NCBI GenBank assembly: GCA_017473265.1
Contig: JAFULQ010000026.1
Coordinates: 1-64,000 of the forward strand
DNA from: Erysipelotrichaceae bacterium
GTDB taxonomy: Bacteria; Bacillota_I; Bacilli_A; Erysipelotrichales; Erysipelotrichaceae
Reading direction: 5' to 3'
Length of the DNA stretch: 64,000 nucleotides
The translations under genes were made by a program, and so were the position numbers. Within the stretch, counting starts at the first letter, position 1. Each line of letters opens with the position of its first letter. Below, one piece after another: positions 1-9,208 of this stretch. Below the pieces are notes generated by a model that was given only the letters and a program-made list of their open reading frames with translations, was not told where the DNA came from and searched no databases.

Positions 1-27
1 AATAATTTTATACTTTTTGGTCATAAG

Positions 28-76
28 AAAAGACAGATTATCGAAGGATATTCACTTCTTGATATCTGTCTTTTTT
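28..76. terminator. Hairpin terminator left of polC
   Basis: An 11-bp stem (AAAAGACAGAT at 28-38 with ATCTGTCTTTT at 64-74) is followed by a T run on the plus strand, and the minus strand also ends in a short T run. It could end a plus-strand gene lying before the window, polC on the minus strand, or both. Confidence 0.7.
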
Positions 77-85
77 GCTTTTTGC

Positions 86-135
86 CAACCTAATTATTTA
101 GAGTGGGGTTTCCCAAAACAACCTAATAATTTAGA
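86..135. repeat. Short direct repeat pair, 17 bp
   Basis: CAACCTAATTATTTAGA at 86-102 recurs at 119-135 with one mismatch, a 33-bp period, in the gap downstream of polC. The function is unknown. It may be a small duplication or a binding site. Confidence 0.5.
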
Positions 136-169
136 TTACTACTATGTCTCCATAATAGAAGTTAATTAA

Positions 170-3100
170 CTAAAATAACGATAATTGATTTGTTTCTTGT
201 AAATGATCTAGCACACCCATATCACTTAAATTCTTAATTTGTGTATGGTTTAATTGTGTACGATCTTGTAAGTCTTCTTTAGAGATAAATGCTTGTTTTT
301 CTCTAGCTTGTACTACAGAAATCCCAACGTTTTCTCCTAAGCCATCTAATGCAGTAAAAGGAGGTACGATTACATGAGGATCATCTGGATGCACAGTAAA
401 TCGACTTGCGGCAGATAAATTCAAATCAATATTAGAGAAACGATAGCCTCTACGATGCATTTCATAAGCCACTTCAAAAGTAGTAATCAAATCACGTTCT
501 TTATTGGTTACAGATTCACCTTCAGCAACTCGTTTTTGAATATCTTGTAAACGTTGTAAGATACGTTGTTCACCAGCAATCAATGTTTGTACTTCATAAG
601 CATCACAACGACAACTAAAATATACTGCATAATAATATTGTGGTTGATGAACTTTAAACCAAGCAATACGTACAGCCATCATAACATACGCAACTGCATG
701 AGCTTTTGGGAACATGTATTTAATCTTCTTACAAGAACCTAAATACCATTCAGGTACATTGTTTTGTAACATCAATTCTTCCCATTCTGGTTTTACCCCT
801 TTACCTTTACGAACACTTTCCATAATATCGAAAGCACTCTTAGGAGGTAAACCTTTTTGAATTAAATAAACCATAATGTCATCACGACATCCAATTACTT
901 GTTTCAAGGTACAAATACCCGCTTCAATTAAATCCTTCGCATTATTTAACCAAACATCAGTACCATGGGTTAAACCAGCTAGTGATACCAATTCCGCAAA
1001 CGTAGTTGGACGTGTCATTTCTAAGATACCACGAATAAATTGAGTACCGAATTCTGGTAATCCACAAGCACCCGTTTCTTCATTATACGGAATTGAAGGA
1101 TCTAAAATCTTTAATGCCTTGGTACTAGAGAACAATGACATCGTTTCTTCATCATGAATAGGAACCTTAACAGGATCTATTCCACTCATATCACGTAACA
1201 TACGAATCGCAGTAGGATCCACGTGTCCTAAAATATCTAATTTCAAAATATTATCATGAATATCTTTAATTGAGAAGTGTGTTGTCTTCCATTCCGATTC
1301 AGGATTATTTGCAGGATATTGTACAGGCGTAAAATCATGAATTTCATATTCTTTCGGACATACTACAATACCACCTGGATGTTGTCCAGTTGTACGCTTA
1401 ACCCCTTCACAGCGATTAGATAAATATTCCATTTTTGCTTTATTATAGAGTGGAATATTTTCATTTTCACAATATCCACGAATATATCCATACGCAGTCT
1501 TTGTTGCGACTGTACCAATGGTACCTGCCGCAAACACGTGTGTTTCACCAAAGATTTCTTTAATTTGATTTTGTGCATGTTGTTGATATTCACCAGAGAA
1601 GTTTAAGTCAATATCTGGAACTTTATCCGCATTAAAGCCTAAGAATGTTTCAAATGGAATGCTATGACCATCCGCAATCATTCTTGTACCACAATGTGGA
1701 CAATCTTTATCTGGCATATCAAATCCACTTGCGAATTCACCATTGGTATAAAACTCATTGTATTTACACTTTGGACATACATAGTGAGGATCCAATGGAT
1801 TAACTTCTGTAATATTAGCCATTGTTGCAATAAAACTAGAACCTACAGAACCACGAGAACCTACAACATACCCATTTTCACGACTACGTTTAACCAATAA
1901 GTGCGCAATGTAATACTGTACAGCAAATCCATGTTTAACTACCGCACCCAATTCACGTTCAATACGCGCACTAACAATTTCAGGTAATGGATTACCATAA
2001 CGTTCATAAGCATTCTTATAAATTTCTTCCGTTAATAATTGGTCACACCCTTCAATATTTGGTGTATACAAATCTTCAACTAACGGGAACATCTTTTCAA
2101 TGGAATCCGCAATTGCATTACTATTAGTAACTACAAGTTCATATGCTAAATCTTCACCCAACCAAGCAAATTCTTGTAACATTTCATTCGTTGTACGTAA
2201 ATGTTGATCAGGTGCAGTTTTCGTGTGGGTACGATCATATAAAGGATGTCGAGCACCGCCAATACGTTGGGCACTAATATAAACATCACGTAAAATCTTA
2301 TCTTCAGGATCAATATAGTGACTATCCCCAGTCGCTACTACCATTTTACCTAAACGTTTAGCCGTTTTAATCACATTGGTAATAACTTCTTTTAAACGAT
2401 CTTGTGTAAATGAAGTTTGAGGATTTACTAAACGTTTATAATTATCTAAAGGTTGAATTTCAATATAATCATAGAAATCCATACACTTTTCTAATTCTTC
2501 TTGCGAATCATTCATAGCTATTTCAAATAGTTCTGAATTATAACAACTAGAACCAACTAATAAATGCTCTTTGCGTTTCGCGATTTCTTCACGAATGATA
2601 CGAGGTTCCGCAACAATATTTCCACCCTTTGCATCATCTGCTTTTTCAGAATAAGTTAAATATTCTGTATGTGATAAAGTAACTAATTCGTAAATCTTCT
2701 TAATTCCCGCCATATTCTTCGCTAATAAAGAAATATGATTAGAGAACATTTTCTTATAAATATCTTTTGTTTGTGAATTTTGTAAATCAAATAGATTCAT
2801 AGAATCCAAATCTTTAAATTCTTTTAACATACGCATAAATGCATAGGATAAAACTTCCGCATCATAATCCGCTCTATGCGCTACATCCGCATCATAGGCA
2901 ATATTATAATTACGAACGATATTCCCTAACGCATATTTCTTACGTGCTGGGAATAATGACCATGCTAGTGGTAATGTATCAATAACAGCATTCGATAATG
3001 GTTTTCTACCTATACGTTTTAATGATGCATTCATAAAACCAAAGTCGAAAGACGCATTATGCGCAACTAAAACACTATCACCAATAAAATCCAATAATTT

Positions 3101-4456
3101 ATCAACCACTTGTTCAAACGTTGGTGCATGATCAACCATAGATTGCGTAATATTTGTTAACTTTTCAGTAAATGCATTTAATGGAACTGGAGGTTTAATA
3201 AACGTTTGTAAACGTCCAATTTCCGCATCATTCTTCATCTTAATCGCACCAAATTCAATAATGGAGTCATATTGATTCGATAAACCCGTAGTTTCCAAGT
3301 CAAAGATAACATATGTCGCATCTTTTAATTTTGTATCATTTGGTTGCATAACAATATTCGCAACACTATCTACCATATTCATTTCAATACCGTAGATAAC
3401 TTTAAAATCATAATCTTTATTACGTTTAACTAAATTTAAATGGGTAATTTGTGCTTGAGGATAGGCTTGTACCACCATATGGTCCATAATCGTAACCGCC
3501 TTATGTCCCCACTTAAATGCACGTGTCACTAACTCTTTCGCTTCACATACCCCATCCATTTCAGATTTATTCGTATGCGCATGCAATTCAACACGTTTCA
3601 CTTCCGCTTCATCCTTACGAATCGCTGGCGCATCAATAACTTCAATGTCATTCGATATCATTGACATTTCTTGAGAGAAGCTATCATATTTAATATCACC
3701 ATATGCACGAACATACATACCTTCTTTAAGCTTATGCAATTCTTCTTTTGGACAATTTTTACCTTCAAAACGTTTTAATGAGAATGCTTCATTATTTTCC
3801 GCAATCATCATCATTTGTAATTCTCTACCATTTTTAATTGGACGATACTCAATTTTAAAGATTTGCCCTTCAATATAAGCATTTTCAATGTTTTGAACCG
3901 CATTTGCTAAAGGAATATATTTACACTCTAAACGATTGGTTTGTTTCATCTTCGTATTCTTTTCCTCTGCTTGTTCGTTCGTATAACGATATTGAGGACT
4001 CTTATTTTCATAAGAAGCACAAACAAACTCATGATGCATCGCACAAGAATTTAAAAAACTAGATAAATTTCCTAATTCATTTTCATATTTATCAAATAAA
4101 TTCGCATCACGATATACTAAAGATAATTTGCCATTTTTAACATTTGGAAATAAATCATCAATAAAAGAATATTTATATTGTTGATTAAAATGTTGAATAT
4201 ATTTCTTAACATCTACTGGTGCTAAATCTTCCGCATCACTAGTAATGTATAATTCTACTTTTGCGCCTGTTTCTTTTTCAAAACACTCTTTAGTACGCAT
4301 CCACAAGGAAAATGGTAAACTTTGTTTAATTTTTAATGGAATGATTAACGTTTCTTTTGCACGATGAAAAACAGGTTGAAATACATAACCACCTGCAAAA
4401 TATGCACACTCTTCAATTGTTAATCCTATTTTTTGTAATAATGCTAATACATCCAT
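170..4456 (-). CDS. polC: DNA polymerase III alpha subunit, PolC (Gram-positive type)
   Basis: This is the replicative polymerase of low-GC Gram-positives, combining polymerase and 3'-5' proofreading in about 1,430 residues, the usual PolC length. In order I see an N-terminal domain and OB fold, a PHP domain starting at ELHAHTNKSEMDG (near residue 295), a DnaQ-type exonuclease inserted into it (IFDLETTGLS, with a later HNASFDFGF), the rest of PHP, a Zn-binding CPKC...CPHC segment, and the polymerase core with the PDIDLNFSGE metal site. The ribosome site AGAGG is 9 nt from the ATG at 4456 and only 3 nt from the one at 4462, so I prefer 4456. The gene stands alone, with a hairpin beyond its stop. 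Confidence 0.98.
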   Translation of the reverse strand: MDVLALLQKIGLTIEECAYFAGGYVFQPVFHRAKETLIIPLKIKQSLPFSLWMRTKECFEKETGAKVELYITSDAEDLAPVDVKKYIQHFNQQYKYSFIDDLFPNVKNGKLSLVYRDANLFDKYENELGNLSSFLNSCAMHHEFVCASYENKSPQYRYTNEQAEEKNTKMKQTNRLECKYIPLANAVQNIENAYIEGQIFKIEYRPIKNGRELQMMMIAENNEAFSLKRFEGKNCPKEELHKLKEGMYVRAYGDIKYDSFSQEMSMISNDIEVIDAPAIRKDEAEVKRVELHAHTNKSEMDGVCEAKELVTRAFKWGHKAVTIMDHMVVQAYPQAQITHLNLVKRNKDYDFKVIYGIEMNMVDSVANIVMQPNDTKLKDATYVIFDLETTGLSNQYDSIIEFGAIKMKNDAEIGRLQTFIKPPVPLNAFTEKLTNITQSMVDHAPTFEQVVDKLLDFIGDSVLVAHNASFDFGFMNASLKRIGRKPLSNAVIDTLPLAWSLFPARKKYALGNIVRNYNIAYDADVAHRADYDAEVLSYAFMRMLKEFKDLDSMNLFDLQNSQTKDIYKKMFSNHISLLAKNMAGIKKIYELVTLSHTEYLTYSEKADDAKGGNIVAEPRIIREEIAKRKEHLLVGSSCYNSELFEIAMNDSQEELEKCMDFYDYIEIQPLDNYKRLVNPQTSFTQDRLKEVITNVIKTAKRLGKMVVATGDSHYIDPEDKILRDVYISAQRIGGARHPLYDRTHTKTAPDQHLRTTNEMLQEFAWLGEDLAYELVVTNSNAIADSIEKMFPLVEDLYTPNIEGCDQLLTEEIYKNAYERYGNPLPEIVSARIERELGAVVKHGFAVQYYIAHLLVKRSRENGYVVGSRGSVGSSFIATMANITEVNPLDPHYVCPKCKYNEFYTNGEFASGFDMPDKDCPHCGTRMIADGHSIPFETFLGFNADKVPDIDLNFSGEYQQHAQNQIKEIFGETHVFAAGTIGTVATKTAYGYIRGYCENENIPLYNKAKMEYLSNRCEGVKRTTGQHPGGIVVCPKEYEIHDFTPVQYPANNPESEWKTTHFSIKDIHDNILKLDILGHVDPTAIRMLRDMSGIDPVKVPIHDEETMSLFSSTKALKILDPSIPYNEETGACGLPEFGTQFIRGILEMTRPTTFAELVSLAGLTHGTDVWLNNAKDLIEAGICTLKQVIGCRDDIMVYLIQKGLPPKSAFDIMESVRKGKGVKPEWEELMLQNNVPEWYLGSCKKIKYMFPKAHAVAYVMMAVRIAWFKVHQPQYYYAVYFSCRCDAYEVQTLIAGEQRILQRLQDIQKRVAEGESVTNKERDLITTFEVAYEMHRRGYRFSNIDLNLSAASRFTVHPDDPHVIVPPFTALDGLGENVGISVVQAREKQAFISKEDLQDRTQLNHTQIKNLSDMGVLDHLQETNQLSLF

Positions 4457-4510
4457 TTTCATCTTCCTCTCGTTTATCTATTTTATCATAAAAAAAGTAA
4501 CCATAATAGA

Positions 4511-5437
4511 TTACTTCTTTACTTTTTGATTTAACCATAAAATAACATCTGAATATACAAATTCTTTATCTAGACCTAAAAACAATAAATGCCTGCGATT
4601 TGGATAATCAAAATATTCAATATTTTGATAACCGGCATCTTTCATTTTATTAATAGCATATACAACTCCTTTAGGATAATCAATACATGGATCTTGATTA
4701 CCAGCTAAAAATAAAATCGGTAATTGTTTTTTTATTGGATGCCAATCTTTATTAATATACACATCATAATAGCCAAAAATAACATCATGTAATAATCCAT
4801 TAGTAGGCAGATGACCACACGATTCTAATTGATTATAGAAATCAATTACTTCTTGATCACTACTTAACCAAGAATACTCATCTTTCGTTTTAAATTTACG
4901 TTTCATATCAGCATAAAACTGTTGCATATAAAATTTTGCTGGTGCTTTACGATAATTTCCATGAATACTATGTTCCAACATACCATTAACTATCTTAATA
5001 ATTGGAGTATATGGTAAAGAATTTGATAAGATAACACCACTAATCTCATATTCATAACGTTTTAAATACGCTCTAGCAATTAATGAACCAACACCACATC
5101 CAAGGATAAAATATGGTAAATTACGATAACGTTCTCTAATAAATCTAGCAAAACGATTGTTATCTTTAAGATTCAATATCCAACCATCCTTTTCATCAAA
5201 ATATCCTAAAGGATGCTCATCATCATAAGATTGTCCATGACCTCTTTGATCACAAACCATAACTACATATCCATAACTAGCTAAAACAGCTGCTATCTCA
5301 TTATATAGTTCTTTACACTCCATTAAACCATGCATAATATGAACGACACCTTTTGGTTCTGTATCAGGAATGGTAACTGATGCATATAATTTTAAATTGT
5401 CATGTAAAGAATTTAATGCGATTGTTTCTCGTTTCAT
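4511..5437 (-). CDS. Alpha/beta-hydrolase (Hydrolase_4 / monoglyceride-lipase-like) lacking the usual serine
   Basis: This 308-residue cytoplasmic protein has the family fold: the oxyanion region HIMHGLMECKELY, VVMVCDQRGHGQS, a C-terminal acid loop LFLAGNQDPCID and a final NRRHLLF histidine. The nucleophile elbow, normally GHSMG, reads GCGVG, so the catalytic serine position holds glycine. It may be inactive, use another residue, or have a binding role. The start at 5437 follows GGGAGGTAACAA; 14 upstream in-frame residues lack a ribosome site. It is divergent from tmcAL, and its substrate cannot be told. Confidence 0.85.
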   Translation of the reverse strand: MKRETIALNSLHDNLKLYASVTIPDTEPKGVVHIMHGLMECKELYNEIAAVLASYGYVVMVCDQRGHGQSYDDEHPLGYFDEKDGWILNLKDNNRFARFIRERYRNLPYFILGCGVGSLIARAYLKRYEYEISGVILSNSLPYTPIIKIVNGMLEHSIHGNYRKAPAKFYMQQFYADMKRKFKTKDEYSWLSSDQEVIDFYNQLESCGHLPTNGLLHDVIFGYYDVYINKDWHPIKKQLPILFLAGNQDPCIDYPKGVVYAINKMKDAGYQNIEYFDYPNRRHLLFLGLDKEFVYSDVILWLNQKVKK

Positions 5438-5545
5438 ATTTGTTACCTCCCTTTGATTTAATATAATACCACTTTTCATTATTTGTACAATAGATATTTC
5501 CTACTAAAAATAGAATAAATATGATATGATGCTAAAGGTGATAAA

Positions 5546-6637
5546 ATGAAAGTAACAGGAATCGTAGTCGAATATAATCCATTTCATAATGGACATATTC
5601 ATCATATACAAAAAGCAAGAGAATTAACAAACTGTGATATTTTAATTGCAGTTATGAGTGGAAACTGGGTACAACGTGGTGAACCTGCTATTATTGATAA
5701 ATGGGAACGAGCAAAATGCGCAATTGCGCATGGTGTTGATTTAGTTGTAGAACTACCTTTTTTATACGCAACACAAAGCGCCAGTGAGTTTGCTAAAGGT
5801 GCTATCAATATATTAAAAGCTTTACATGTAGATTCTATTGTATTTGGTTCAGAAACGAATAATTTAGAAGAATTAAAAGAAATTAGCGAACTTAGTTATA
5901 ATGTAGATCGTTTCAAAGAAGTATTAAATGAAGGATATAGTTACCCTGCTGCTTATGGATATTTCGCAACAGCCTATGGACCAAACGATATTTTAGGTAT
6001 TGCTTATTTAAAAGAGATTCAAGGTACAAATATTGTCCCTTATACAATCAAACGCACAAACCAATATCATGGTAATGAATTAGATGATATCGCAAGTGCT
6101 AGTGCCATTCGTAAAGGTTTATTAAACAATGAAGATATAACGCATACAACACCAATGGAAAATCTTCCAATTCCTAAAACATGGGAGGATTATTATCCAT
6201 TATTGCAACATATCCTATTAACTTCTACTAGAGAACATCTACAATCTCTATTATTAGTAGATGAAGGTATTGAAAAACATTTAATCAATCAAGCTAAAGT
6301 TAGTAAAACCTATGCTGAATTTATTAATAGATGTGTTGTTAAACGTTATACCAAAGCAAGAATCCAACGAACATTAGTACATATTCTTACACAAACCTTA
6401 AAGCAAGACAAAATCAACGCAAACCATCAAGTCTACATTCGTGTACTAGCTAGAAATGAAGTTGGACAAAACTATATTAAAACTCTTAGAAAAGAAGAAT
6501 TGATTTTTGCTAATAAGTATATTCAAATTCCTGATTGTTATCGTGAAATAGAATATCGTGCAACAGTGGCGTATAGTTATCCATATGAAAATAAATTAGA
6601 TATTATTGAAAAAGAAATCTACGGTCAATACAAATAA
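5546..6637 (+). CDS. tmcAL: tRNA(Met) cytidine acetate ligase TmcAL (YlbM family)
   Basis: The 363-residue protein belongs to the family that uses ATP and acetate to form N4-acetylcytidine at the wobble position of elongator tRNA-Met. The N-terminal nucleotidyltransferase-like motif VEYNPFHNGHIHHI gives the HxGH signature, followed by MSGNWVQRGEPAI and ASASAIRKGL, the HIGH/ISSS-like parts of the adenylation site. Length fits the family. It is one of the few plus-strand genes, preceded by AAGGTGATAAA, and it converges on an aminotransferase gene with a shared hairpin between them. Confidence 0.93.
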   Translation: MKVTGIVVEYNPFHNGHIHHIQKARELTNCDILIAVMSGNWVQRGEPAIIDKWERAKCAIAHGVDLVVELPFLYATQSASEFAKGAINILKALHVDSIVFGSETNNLEELKEISELSYNVDRFKEVLNEGYSYPAAYGYFATAYGPNDILGIAYLKEIQGTNIVPYTIKRTNQYHGNELDDIASASAIRKGLLNNEDITHTTPMENLPIPKTWEDYYPLLQHILLTSTREHLQSLLLVDEGIEKHLINQAKVSKTYAEFINRCVVKRYTKARIQRTLVHILTQTLKQDKINANHQVYIRVLARNEVGQNYIKTLRKEELIFANKYIQIPDCYREIEYRATVAYSYPYENKLDIIEKEIYGQYK

Positions 6638-6660
6638 AAAGGCGATTAATTCGCCTTTTT
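6636..6660. terminator. Bidirectional terminator between tmcAL and aminotransferase
   Basis: A perfect 10-bp stem (AAAAAGGCGA / TCGCCTTTTT) with a 5-nt loop overlaps the tail of the convergent aminotransferase gene and gives a T run in both directions. Confidence 0.9.
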
Positions 6661-7818
6661 AAATTGCTCCATAAAAATTTCAATTTTAGCTAATGCCATT
6701 TTAATTTCATCAATGCTATATGCATAAGAAATACGAATATACCCTTCACCTGCATTACCAAAGGCACTACCAGGTACACAAGCAACATTTTGCTCTTCTA
6801 ATAGTCTTTCACAGAATTCTAAAGAAGTAAGACCAGTATGCTTAATACATGGGAAAACATAGAACGCTCCCTCAGGCATATGTGTAGGCAAACCAATTTC
6901 ATTCAAACGACTTACTAATAAGTTACGTCTCTGTTTATATTGAACAATCATTTCATCGACATATTTTTGTCCGTTGCGTAAACCTTCAATAGCTCCATAT
7001 TGAGCAGCTGTTGGCGCTGACATTATAATGTATTGATGAATTTTCAACATTTGTTCTACAAAAATAGAATTGGCACATAAATATCCCAAACGCCATCCAG
7101 TCATCGCAAATGCTTTAGAAAAACCAGAAATTAAAACAACTAAATCACGAATTTCTGGGAATACCGCTGGTGAACAATGCTTACTAGAATAATTTAATTC
7201 CGCATAAATTTCATCACTAATTACAATTAAACGATGTTCTTTAATAATTGGAATTAATGGTTCATAATCTTCTTTATTCATAATTCCACCAGTTGGATTT
7301 GATGGGAAATTAATAATAATAGCCTTAGTTTTATCTGTAATCTTTTCTAATAACTCTTCCTTCGTTAATTTAAATTGATTCTCAGCCTTCAATTCAATAA
7401 ACACAGGAACACCACCAGCTAAACGAACAGCAGGCTCATACGCAACATATGCAGGCTCTAGAATAATTACTTCATCACCAGAATTAATTATTGCACGCAA
7501 AGCAATATCAATTGCTTCAGAACCACCAACTGTGATAATCATTTCTTTATTTGGACTATAATGTAAATCATAACGTTTACGTAAATAATGACTCAATTCC
7601 GTACGCAAAGACAATAAACCAGCATTCGCTGTATAATGCGTATGTTTCGCTTTAATAGAATAAATAGCAGATTCACACACATTCCAAGGAGTCGCAAAAT
7701 CCGGTTCACCAACCCCTAATGACAACACACCCTTTTTTGTATTCGCTAAATCAAAGAAACGACGAATACCACTAGGTTTAATCTCAACAACTGTTTTATT
7801 TAATAAATCTCTATACAT
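6646..7818 (-). CDS. Pyridoxal-phosphate aminotransferase, class I/II (PatA/aspartate aminotransferase-like)
   Basis: The 390-residue fold-type I aminotransferase has the PLP-lysine motif SGFSKAFAMTGWRLGY, substrate-side NFPSNPTGG and ISDEIYAEL, and the C-terminal arginine region EGYIRISYA. Family members transfer amino groups between amino acids such as aspartate or alanine and 2-oxo acids; the exact substrate is not readable. Its ATG overlaps the stop of the upstream Lrp-type regulator as TAATG, implying translational coupling, so the regulator probably controls an amino-acid pathway that includes this enzyme. Confidence 0.93.
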   Translation of the reverse strand: MYRDLLNKTVVEIKPSGIRRFFDLANTKKGVLSLGVGEPDFATPWNVCESAIYSIKAKHTHYTANAGLLSLRTELSHYLRKRYDLHYSPNKEMIITVGGSEAIDIALRAIINSGDEVIILEPAYVAYEPAVRLAGGVPVFIELKAENQFKLTKEELLEKITDKTKAIIINFPSNPTGGIMNKEDYEPLIPIIKEHRLIVISDEIYAELNYSSKHCSPAVFPEIRDLVVLISGFSKAFAMTGWRLGYLCANSIFVEQMLKIHQYIIMSAPTAAQYGAIEGLRNGQKYVDEMIVQYKQRRNLLVSRLNEIGLPTHMPEGAFYVFPCIKHTGLTSLEFCERLLEEQNVACVPGSAFGNAGEGYIRISYAYSIDEIKMALAKIEIFMEQFKKAN

Positions 7819-8306
7819 TAAATGCTCACCTGAATTCTATCGTCTTCTTCTTCATCTGTATCTGCGAAAATTACACCATTTTTCTTATATTGTTTTAAGA
7901 TGAAATTTGTACTAGTACCAGTTACCCCTTCAACAACCGCTAACTTACTACCAACAAAATTACTAATATCTTGCATAGTTCTTCCTTCCACGACAACTGA
8001 AAACTCAGTTTTACCACTCATTAAATACATAGTATCTACTTCAGGATATGCATAAATCATACTAGCGATACGGTCATAACCAAAATCACGCTCAGGCTGA
8101 CAAGTAACATCAATTACAGCAGTTACTCTATCAACATTCGCTTTATCCCAATTAATAATGGTATGGTAACCATTAATCACTTTATTCTTTTCAAGTTCAG
8201 TCAATGTACTCCAAACTGAAAATTCTGATTCTTGTAAAATTGCTGCTAAGTCTTTTATATCTCGCTTCGCATTTTTTTCAATTAATGCCAATAATTCTTT
8301 TTCCAT
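7818..8306 (-). CDS. Lrp/AsnC-family transcriptional regulator
   Basis: This 162-residue regulator has an N-terminal winged helix (LLALIEKNAKRDIKDLAAIL, EFSVWSTLTELEK) and a C-terminal RAM ligand-binding domain (VTAVIDVTCQPE..., GKTEFSVVVEGRTMQDI). Family members sense amino acids. GAGGTG precedes the ATG at 8306, and 22 further in-frame upstream residues are hydrophobic and lack a ribosome site. It is the first gene of a two-gene operon with the aminotransferase. Confidence 0.9.
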   Translation of the reverse strand: MEKELLALIEKNAKRDIKDLAAILQESEFSVWSTLTELEKNKVINGYHTIINWDKANVDRVTAVIDVTCQPERDFGYDRIASMIYAYPEVDTMYLMSGKTEFSVVVEGRTMQDISNFVGSKLAVVEGVTGTSTNFILKQYKKNGVIFADTDEEEDDRIQVSI

Positions 8307-8363
8307 AAAATTCACCTCATATATAGTCAGTATTTTACTAAAAAATAAATAAATTGTAAAAAG

Positions 8364-8387
8364 AAAAATCACCTAATGGTGATTTTT
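8364..8387 (-). terminator. Terminator of yebC
   Basis: AAAAATCACC / GGTGATTTTT forms a 10-bp stem with a TAAT loop, overlapping the yebC stop codon. Confidence 0.88.
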
Positions 8388-9105
8388 ATAATTGAACATT
8401 GTGATATACGTGTTGAACATCATCAACATCATCTAATAAAGTTAATAAACGATCAAATAACATTTTTTCTTCATCAGATTCTAAAGTAATAACATCTTGA
8501 GCCATCATAGTTGTTTCAAGCATATCATATTCGATACCAGGATATAATTCATCAATAGCATCTTTAGCTTTATATAAGTCAGTAGGTTCTACATAAACTG
8601 TCATAGCACCATCTTCAACTTCTAATTCTTTTACATCTACTTCAGCCATAATTAATGCATCCAATACGCCTTCTTCATCTTCAGACGCAAAGCTTAAGAT
8701 ACCAAACGCATCATAACTGTGTGATACACTTCCTTTAACGCCTAAATTTGAACGAGACTTATTGAAACATGTACGAATATCACCTAAAGAACGGTTTAAG
8801 TTATCTGTTAATACATCAATTACGATTGTACTAGCACCAGGTCCAAATCCTTCATAACGAGCTTCGATATAAGATTCACCTGTACCACCTTTAGCTTTTT
8901 CAATATTTCTTTTGATAACATCGGCTGGAACTTGTGCAGCTTTTGCTTTTTCAATTACACGTTTTAAACTTTGGTTCATATCTGGATCAGGAACACCAGC
9001 TTTTGCAGCCATATAAATTTCCTTACCAAATCTTGAATATACTTTTGTTTTTGCGGCAGCCGTTTTCGCCATAGCGGCTTTACGCACTTCATGTGCTCTT
9101 CCCAT
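8386..9105 (-). CDS. yebC: YebC/PmpR (TACO1) family protein
   Basis: The 239-residue protein is typical of the YebC family from MGRAHEVRKAAMAKTAAAKT through the GPGASTIVIDVLTDNLNR core. Members were described as DNA-binding regulators, and more recently as translation factors that help ribosomes through difficult stretches such as prolines. The start at 9105 is 6 nt after AGGTGA; a TTG two codons upstream would abut the ribosome site. It is single-gene, with a terminator at its stop, between pheT and the Lrp operon. Confidence 0.95.
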   Translation of the reverse strand: MGRAHEVRKAAMAKTAAAKTKVYSRFGKEIYMAAKAGVPDPDMNQSLKRVIEKAKAAQVPADVIKRNIEKAKGGTGESYIEARYEGFGPGASTIVIDVLTDNLNRSLGDIRTCFNKSRSNLGVKGSVSHSYDAFGILSFASEDEEGVLDALIMAEVDVKELEVEDGAMTVYVEPTDLYKAKDAIDELYPGIEYDMLETTMMAQDVITLESDEEKMLFDRLLTLLDDVDDVQHVYHNVQL

Positions 9106-9180
9106 GAACAATCACCTTCCCTAAATTTTTTACTTTATTATTATACTCAATAGTTATTTATAAGACAAATATTTTCTTAC

Positions 9181-9207
9181 AAAAAAGGCAGAAAATTCTG
9201 CCTTTTT
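9181..9207 (-). terminator. Terminator of pheST operon
   Basis: AAAAAGGCAGA / TCTGCCTTTTT closes an AT loop immediately after the pheT stop and reads into a T run on the minus strand. Confidence 0.9.
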
Positions 9208-9208
9208 A

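Noticed and set aside
1363-1900. Open frames inside polC on both strands
   Set aside because: Low-complexity overlaps of a strongly coding gene, without ribosome sites or family features.
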